Below, piece after piece: positions 15,083 to 19,160 of a DNA stretch of 19,160 nucleotides. The stretch is from NCBI GenBank assembly GCA_934643185.1, contig CAKUBN010000045.1, forward strand, positions 1-19,160. The letters run 5' to 3'. The stretch's first letter is position 1. Each line of letters starts with the position of its first letter. The notes under the pieces were generated by a model. It was not told where the DNA came from. It saw only the letters and a program-made list of their open reading frames with translations, and did not search any database. The position numbers and the translations under genes were made by a program. This stretch comes from an uncultured Eubacteriales bacterium. GTDB lineage: Bacteria > Bacillota > Clostridia > Oscillospirales > Acutalibacteraceae.

Positions 15083-15120
15083 TTGTGTGCGCGAACCCCT
15101 AAATCGCACACAATTTTTTT
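15083..15120. promoter_or_regulatory. Hairpin in the sensor leader; terminator-like on the plus strand
   Basis: TTGTGTGCG (15083-15091) and CGCACACAA (15105-15113) form a perfect 9-bp stem. On the plus strand seven T follow (15114-15120), so it could stop antisense transcripts; on the minus strand it lies in the 5' leader of the sensor gene. Confidence 0.55.
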
Positions 15121-15121
15121 C

Positions 15122-15150
15122 AGTATACCATATTTGGTCGCTTCTTTCAA
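15122..15150 (-). promoter_or_regulatory. Promoter of the GHKL sensor-nahK genes
   Basis: On the minus strand TTGAAA (15150-15145) and TATACT (15127-15122) are separated by 17 bp. This sits inside the extended open frame and supports the shorter sensor start. Confidence 0.78.
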
Positions 15151-15207
15151 CAAATTCCACAAAGAAATGTTCCGCAGCACGAATTTTTCGACACTACGGA
15201 ACACATT

Positions 15208-15702
15208 TCAGCCCATGCGGCGGTTTTGCTTGCCAGTGACAGATTCCATCTCAATGCACCACACACCCGTCGATTTCGGCCCCGTCTCCACGCAGCCGGT
15301 TTCCTCTTTCGTCAAACCCGGCACAAAACGGTCGCAAAGCAGACGCAGTGCACGGCGTTTTTCATCGAAATCGGTTACTTCTGTCACTTTGCCGCGCACC
15401 ACAGTGGAGGTATAGAGCGTCGTCAGCCCCTTTTCGTAGATCGTCGGGTTTTCCACAAACAGCAGGCAAACCTGCGGATTTTCGTGCAGAGAGTCGACCT
15501 TCAGCCCCGCCATCGCGCTGTGGAAGAACAGCTTCTCGCCGTCACGCACCACGTTCAGTGCCACCGCATACGGCGTGCCGTCCGTCGCAATAAGGGAAAG
15601 TGTGCCGTAAGCACAGCGGTCAATGACCGCAAGCGCATCCTCGCGGGAAATCGCGCGGTCGGCGCGGCGCATTTTGGTCATGTCTGGTTTTGTCATATCC
15701 AT
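15208..15702 (-). CDS. Pyridoxamine 5'-phosphate oxidase-like (NimA-type) flavoprotein
   Basis: A 164-residue FMN-binding split-barrel protein. MRRADRAISREDALAVI (11-27) is the usual beginning of the NimA/PNPOx-like group, followed by GTLSLIATDGTPYAVALN (33-50) and FFHSAMAGLKVDSL (59-72), the flavin-phosphate-binding stretch. The end GVWCIEMESVTGKQ (146-159) matches the last strand. Relatives include nitroimidazole reductases and haem- or F420/FMN-linked oxidoreductases, so the substrate is open. The start ATG at 15702 adds ten residues to the typical start; AAGGAG lies 13 bases before it, rather far. The gene has its own promoter and precedes the sensor gene without a clear terminator. Confidence 0.82.
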   Translation of the reverse strand: MDMTKPDMTKMRRADRAISREDALAVIDRCAYGTLSLIATDGTPYAVALNVVRDGEKLFFHSAMAGLKVDSLHENPQVCLLFVENPTIYEKGLTTLYTSTVVRGKVTEVTDFDEKRRALRLLCDRFVPGLTKEETGCVETGPKSTGVWCIEMESVTGKQNRRMG

Positions 15703-15737
15703 AAATTCAAAACAACTCCTTGTCCTTTGTTGGCTTC

Positions 15738-15766
15738 AGTATAGCATTGCATAGTGCCGAAAACAA
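15738..15766 (-). promoter_or_regulatory. Promoter of the NimA-type gene with overlapping small palindrome
   Basis: On the minus strand TTGTTT (15766-15761) and TATACT (15743-15738) are 17 bp apart, with TG one base before the -10. GAAAAC/GTTTTC (15759-15774) forms a palindrome over the -35 and may be an operator. Confidence 0.65.
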
Positions 15767-15783
15767 CCGTTTTCAAAAAACAC

Positions 15784-15839
15784 GCGAATTTTCGACGAGA
15801 AATTGCAAAATTTAGCTGTGAAATTGCCGAATTTCGCAT
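15784..15839. repeat. Short repeats in the divergent intergenic region
   Basis: GAAATTGC occurs at 15799-15806 and 15820-15827, 21 bases apart (two helical turns). GCGAATTTTCG at the left and CGAATTTCGC at the right frame them as a rough inverted pair. This may be a binding site for a regulator of one or both divergent genes. Confidence 0.35.
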
Positions 15840-15845
15840 AAGCCC

Positions 15846-15874
15846 TTGTTTTATTCCGGGTTTTACAGTATATT
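15846..15874 (+). promoter_or_regulatory. Promoter of the second HAD gene
   Basis: TTGTTT (15846-15851) and TATATT (15869-15874) have a 17-bp spacer. The transcript start would be near 15881, just before the ribosome site at 15894. Confidence 0.6.
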
Positions 15875-15893
15875 TAATTGGTATGACTTTCGG

Positions 15894-15938
15894 AAAGGAG
15901 CGCAATGGACTGCACGGCAGTCCATATCTGTATATATG
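15894..15938 (+). promoter_or_regulatory. Ribosome site, hairpin and displaced start codon of the second HAD gene
   Basis: AAAGGAG (15894-15900) is followed after four bases by ATGGACTGC (15905-15913), loop ACG, and GCAGTCCAT (15917-15925), a perfect 9-bp stem. The HAD start at 15936 comes ten bases after the stem and has no other ribosome site. The ATG inside the stem opens a 41-codon frame (15905-16030) out of phase with the HAD gene. Confidence 0.6.
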
Positions 15939-16784
15939 GAAAACACAGAAGCAAAAAGAAACATCAAGCTCATCGCGTTCGATCTGGACGGCACCACGCT
16001 GCACGGCTTCGCGGAGCTTTCAGAGCGTAACCGCCGCGCCATGGAAAAGGCGAACGACGCAGGTATTCTGGTCGTCCCGGCCACAGGGCGCGTGCGCAAT
16101 TTTATTCCGCCGTGTCTCACCGAGCTGCCGTTTATCCGCTACGCCATCACCTCAAACGGCGGCGCCGTGTGGGATATTCTGGAAAACAAAGTGCTCTGCA
16201 CCGATCTCATTCCCACCGAGACCGCGCTCGAAGTGCAGAAAATTTTTGACGATTACGAGCTTTATGTGGAATACTACGTGCACGGGCGCGGCGTTACAAA
16301 GCGCGGCAACCCGGATAAAGCCCGCACCATTTTCGGCTTCCCGGAAGAAAAATATTACTTCCTCACAAAAGATTATACGTTCACGGACAACCTCTCCGCG
16401 TTTTTAAAAGAAACGCACGCCGAGCCGGAAAAGATCAATATGATGTTCATCCCGGAAAGCGTCCGCCCGGAAATTTTGGCCCGACTGCAAAAGTTAGGCG
16501 GCATCGAGCTTACATTCTCGAACGTCGATAACATCGAGATCAATAAAAAGGGCTGCGATAAGGGCACCGCACTGTATTCGCTCTGCAAGGTCCTCGGCAT
16601 CGATCCCAAAAACACCATGGCGGCGGGCGATAACGGCAACGACCTCGGCATGCTGAAAGCCGCAGGCTTCGCCGCCGTCGTCGGCAACGGCATAGAGGAA
16701 GCGAAAGCGATTGCCGACGCCGTCGTCGCACCGTGTATAGAAGACGGCTTCGCGGAAGCCGTGGAGCGGTTTGCACTGAGATAA
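15936..16784 (+). CDS. HAD-IIB (Cof-type) phosphatase, second copy
   Basis: A 282-residue phosphatase with FDLDGT (15-20, Asp16 and Asp18), VPATGR (47-52, Thr50), KGCDKGTAL (205-213, Lys209) and AGDNGNDLGML (230-240). The cap domain lies between about 85 and 200. It is a different subgroup from the HAD gene at 6755, since sequences outside the motifs are not alike. The open frame extends back to 15846, but the only acceptable in-frame start is ATG 15936, because the conserved protein begins a few residues later and the upstream part covers the promoter and ribosome site. The ABC-F gene follows after 40 bp and may share the transcript. The substrate is unknown, probably a sugar or cofactor phosphate. 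Confidence 0.88.
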   Translation: MENTEAKRNIKLIAFDLDGTTLHGFAELSERNRRAMEKANDAGILVVPATGRVRNFIPPCLTELPFIRYAITSNGGAVWDILENKVLCTDLIPTETALEVQKIFDDYELYVEYYVHGRGVTKRGNPDKARTIFGFPEEKYYFLTKDYTFTDNLSAFLKETHAEPEKINMMFIPESVRPEILARLQKLGGIELTFSNVDNIEINKKGCDKGTALYSLCKVLGIDPKNTMAAGDNGNDLGMLKAAGFAAVVGNGIEEAKAIADAVVAPCIEDGFAEAVERFALR

Positions 16785-16824
16785 AAAGAAAAATATAAAA
16801 GCACCATTTGAAAGGAACCAAACT

Positions 16825-18414
16825 ATGCTGAATGTCAACGGGGTCGCCATCAATTTTGATGGTCAGAACCTCTTTTCAAACGTCAATCTCCAGTTTTTGC
16901 CGGGCAACTGCTACGGCATCATCGGCGCAAACGGCGCGGGTAAATCCACCTTCCTGCGTATTTTGTCCGGCGATTTAGAGCCCAGTAAGGGAGAGGTCAC
17001 GTTTGACCCCAAATACAGAATGTCCGTTCTGAAACAGGACCACTTTGCTTACGAAGACCAAACCATTTTTGATACCATCATGCAGGGCAATGCAAGGCTG
17101 TATGAGATCGCACAGGAAAAAGACGCGCTGTACGCAAAGCCCGATTTTGATGAAGAAGACGGCAACCGCGCCGCCGAGCTTGAAGCCGAGTTCTCCGAGC
17201 TCAACGGTTGGGACGCCGAGACCGAAGCCGCAAAGCTCATGCAGGGCCTCGGCCTCGACAGCAACGATATGTATAACACCATGAGCACTCTGAACCAGAC
17301 CGAAAAGGTTAAAGTGCTCTTGGCCCGCGCGCTGTTCGGCCAGCCGGATATGATTCTCCTTGACGAACCGACGAACGGCCTCGACGCCAAAGCTATCACA
17401 TGGTTAGAAGATTTTCTCATTGAGTACGAGGGCACCGTCATCGTTGTCTCCCATGACCGCCACTTTTTAAATAACGTCTGCACCCATATTGTCGATGTCG
17501 ATTACGGCAAAATCAAAATGTACGTCGGCAACTACGACTTCTGGTATGAGTCGAGCCAGCTCATGCAGCGCATGATGCGCGACCAGAACCGCAAGGCGGA
17601 GGAAAAAATCAAGGAGCTCCAGAACTTCATCCAGCGCTTCTCCGCAAATAAATCAAAGTCCCGTCAGGCGACGTCCAGAAAGAAGCTGCTCGATAAGATC
17701 ACCGTCGAAGAAATGCCCGCGTCCTCCCGCCGCTACCCGTATGTCGGCTTTACGATGGACAGAGAGCTCGGCAAAGATGTCCTCACCGTCTCGGGCCTTA
17801 CAAAGACCGTAGACGGCGTAAAGGTGCTTGATAATGTCACGTTCACCGTCGGCCGCACGGATAAAATCGCGTTTACCGCATCAAACGAGTTCGCCGTGCC
17901 GACGCTTTTCAAAATCTTAATGGGCGAGCTGGAGCCGGATGCCGGCACATTCAAGTGGGGCGTTTCGACGAGTCAGTCCTATTTCCCGCAGGATAATTCC
18001 GCCTATTTCACCGATACGGAAGATTCCATCATCCGCTGGCTCGAGCAATATTCCAAAGACACCACCGAAACGTATCTGCGCGGTTTCCTCGGCAAAATGC
18101 TGTTCTCCGGCGAAGACGTCTATAAGCCCGTGCAGGTGCTTTCCGGCGGCGAAAAGGTGCGCTGCATGCTCTCGCGCATGATGATGTTCGGCAGCAACGT
18201 CTTGCTGCTCGACCAGCCCACGAACCACCTCGACCTCGAGTCCATCACTGCCGTCAACAACGGCCTCATCGATTTCAAGGGTGTCGTGCTGTTCGCATCG
18301 CACGACCATGAGTTCACCCAGACCGTCGCGAACCGCATCATCGAAATTCTGCCCGAGGGCGGCACGTTCGACCGCGTTACCACCTACGACGAGTACCTCG
18401 AAATGCGCGGCTAA
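16825..18414 (+). CDS. ABC-F family ATPase (YkpA/YbiT-like)
   Basis: The 529-residue protein has two ATPase domains and no membrane segments, the ABC-F layout that acts on ribosomes. Domain 1: Walker A GANGAGKST (34-42), signature position LNQTE (156-160), Walker B ILLDEP (177-182) and switch His210. A charged linker at about 240-300 corresponds to the P-site tRNA interaction motif region. Domain 2: Walker A position is TASNEFAVPT (351-360) without the usual Gly and Lys, signature LSGGE (439-443), Walker B LLLDQP (460-465) with Gln464 for Glu, and His493. AAAGGAA precedes the ATG. The stop at 18412 is followed by a coding-like stretch in another frame. YkpA-type members are translation factors; antibiotic resistance is possible but less likely. 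Confidence 0.9.
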   Translation: MLNVNGVAINFDGQNLFSNVNLQFLPGNCYGIIGANGAGKSTFLRILSGDLEPSKGEVTFDPKYRMSVLKQDHFAYEDQTIFDTIMQGNARLYEIAQEKDALYAKPDFDEEDGNRAAELEAEFSELNGWDAETEAAKLMQGLGLDSNDMYNTMSTLNQTEKVKVLLARALFGQPDMILLDEPTNGLDAKAITWLEDFLIEYEGTVIVVSHDRHFLNNVCTHIVDVDYGKIKMYVGNYDFWYESSQLMQRMMRDQNRKAEEKIKELQNFIQRFSANKSKSRQATSRKKLLDKITVEEMPASSRRYPYVGFTMDRELGKDVLTVSGLTKTVDGVKVLDNVTFTVGRTDKIAFTASNEFAVPTLFKILMGELEPDAGTFKWGVSTSQSYFPQDNSAYFTDTEDSIIRWLEQYSKDTTETYLRGFLGKMLFSGEDVYKPVQVLSGGEKVRCMLSRMMMFGSNVLLLDQPTNHLDLESITAVNNGLIDFKGVVLFASHDHEFTQTVANRIIEILPEGGTFDRVTTYDEYLEMRG

Positions 18415-18499
18415 ACCCGCAAAGGACGCGGCTACTTCTCCTAAAGAACGCCCCGAAAAGCTCGAAGAACTCGTCCGCAGCCTTGGGTCCGACGAATAA
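18413..18499 (+). other. Coding-like tail in the +1 frame after the ABC-F stop
   Basis: Shifting by one base at the ABC-F stop opens 28 codons with a charged helical sequence including KERPEKLEELVRSLGSDE before a TAA. No start codon or ribosome site of its own was seen, so it reads as a displaced C-terminal extension rather than a gene. Confidence 0.4.
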
Positions 18500-18532
18500 A
18501 ACCGTAAAATTTGACAAAACAGCAAATAAGAC

Positions 18533-18561
18533 TGGATTTTCCCGCGGTTCCCCGCTATAAT
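18533..18561 (+). promoter_or_regulatory. Promoter of the antiporter gene
   Basis: A perfect TATAAT at 18556-18561 has a weak TGGATT at 18533-18538, 17 bp upstream. A perfect TTGACA at 18511-18516 is too far (39 bp) to be its partner. GCGG/CCGC repeats lie in the spacer. Confidence 0.5.
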
Positions 18562-18577
18562 AGAAATAATGTCTTTC

Positions 18578-18624
18578 TCCGCGTAATCTTGCGGAAGAAG
18601 AAAACGAAAACGCTCTGAAAGCGT
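18578..18624 (+). promoter_or_regulatory. Leader of the antiporter gene with two small hairpins
   Basis: TCCGC (18578-18582) pairs with GCGGA (18591-18595), and ACGCT (18610-18614) with AGCGT (18620-18624). The second stem ends just before AAAAAAGGGGAA, the ribosome site. No known riboswitch class was recognised. Confidence 0.3.
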
Positions 18625-18643
18625 AAAAAAGGGGAATTTGCAA

Positions 18644-19160
18644 ATGGAAATTGCAATTACAGTCTTGCTGCTCATCGTGGGTCTCGTGCTCATCATCAAG
18701 GGCGGCGATTTCTTTGTGGATGCCGCATCGTGGATGGCGGAAGCCTCCGGCATTCCGAAGCTTATTGTCGGCGCAACGGTCGTCAGCTTCGCGACCACTT
18801 TGCCGGAGCTGCTCGTCTCCATCTTCGCGGCGCTCGACGCACGTGCCGCAGAGGCACTTTCGCCCGGCAGCGGCATCGGCATGGTGGATATGTCCATCGG
18901 CAACGCCATCGGCAGTGTCACGGCAAACCTCGGCCTCATCATGGGCATCGCGCTCGTCGCCATTCCTATGGCCATCAAGCGCAAGGATTACATGCTCAAA
19001 ATGATCCTCATGCTCGCGGCCGCCGCCGTCACGGTATGTTTCTCGCTGTTTGATAACGGCGTCGGCGTGGTCGCCAGCATCCTGCTCATTATCATCTTCG
19101 TCATCGCCATGTACGATAACGTCCACGAGGCGGTCGTCGCCGTCAAGGGCGGGGCAAAGG
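18644..19160 (+). CDS. CaCA family sodium/calcium antiporter (5' part, cut by window)
   Basis: The visible 172 codons encode a membrane protein with hydrophobic segments at about 3-20, 40-62, 84-108, 118-134 and 139-156. IVGATVVSFATTLPELLVS (41-59) is the first alpha repeat of Na+/Ca2+ exchangers, where Thr-Thr-Leu-Pro-Glu holds the ion-binding Glu. IGNAIGSVTANLGLIMGI follows as the next conserved helix. GGDFFVDAASWMAEASGIPK (about 20-39) precedes it, as in YrbG. The acidic-to-basic insert DARAAEALSPGSG between helices is somewhat longer than in YrbG. GGGGAA lies eight bases before the ATG. The second alpha repeat and the C-terminus are outside the window. Probable role: calcium or other cation efflux. 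Confidence 0.88.
   Translation, partial: MEIAITVLLLIVGLVLIIKGGDFFVDAASWMAEASGIPKLIVGATVVSFATTLPELLVSIFAALDARAAEALSPGSGIGMVDMSIGNAIGSVTANLGLIMGIALVAIPMAIKRKDYMLKMILMLAAAAVTVCFSLFDNGVGVVASILLIIIFVIAMYDNVHEAVVAVKGGAK

Noticed and set aside
15058..15204. N-terminal extension of the GHKL sensor to 15204
   Set aside because: The extra 49 residues cover a good -35/-10 pair and a leader hairpin, and a ribosome site precedes ATG 15057.

Overview
The window looks like chromosomal DNA of a gut-type Clostridia bacterium, probably Oscillospiraceae/Ruminococcaceae. The grounds are GC-rich coding with AT-rich spacers, a SpoIID sporulation protein, a clostridial-style citrate synthase, a NahK-type N-acetylhexosamine kinase and an IS200-like end. 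This placement is inference from gene content; no rRNA, tRNA or CRISPR array was seen.

Layout. (1) 1-258: the edge of a probable IS200/IS605-like element on the minus strand, with two hairpins, abutting the last ~50 codons of an amidohydrolase gene. (2) 291-4786: four tightly packed plus-strand genes for a DegT/StrS-type aminotransferase, an M20 amidohydrolase, an NAD-dependent epimerase-like SDR and a DHDPS/NAL-type class I aldolase. With the broken amidohydrolase they look like an unassigned catabolic operon. (3) 4927-7573: an AraC/cupin regulator, an AadA-like nucleotidyltransferase and a Cof-type HAD phosphatase, almost without gaps, behind one extended -10 promoter. (4) 7575-8603: an AraC-GyrI fusion regulator with an inverted repeat over its promoter, then a terminator. 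(5) 8609-12625: spoIID (minus) divergent from citrate synthase (plus), then a Gfo/Idh/MocA oxidoreductase with its own promoter and structured leader, closed by a 15-bp bidirectional terminator. (6) 12645-15766 minus: PNPOx/NimA-like flavoprotein, a GHKL membrane sensor with degenerate motifs, and NahK. (7) 15846-19160 plus: a second HAD phosphatase with an unusual start region, an ABC-F ATPase with one canonical and one degenerate ATP site, and the start of a CaCA sodium/calcium antiporter cut by the window edge.

How they may work together. The DegT-M20-epimerase-aldolase set has the chemistry to deacylate, oxidise or epimerise, transaminate and cleave an N-acylated amino-sugar or amino-acid derivative, under the AraC regulator next door; the substrate cannot be read from sequence. 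NahK suggests use of GlcNAc/GalNAc from mucin or related glycans. The strongest candidates for something undescribed are the IS-interrupted operon, the AraC/nucleotidyltransferase/HAD cluster, the start region of the second HAD gene, and the coding-like +1-frame tail after the ABC-F stop codon. No gap longer than 300 bases without a gene is present.
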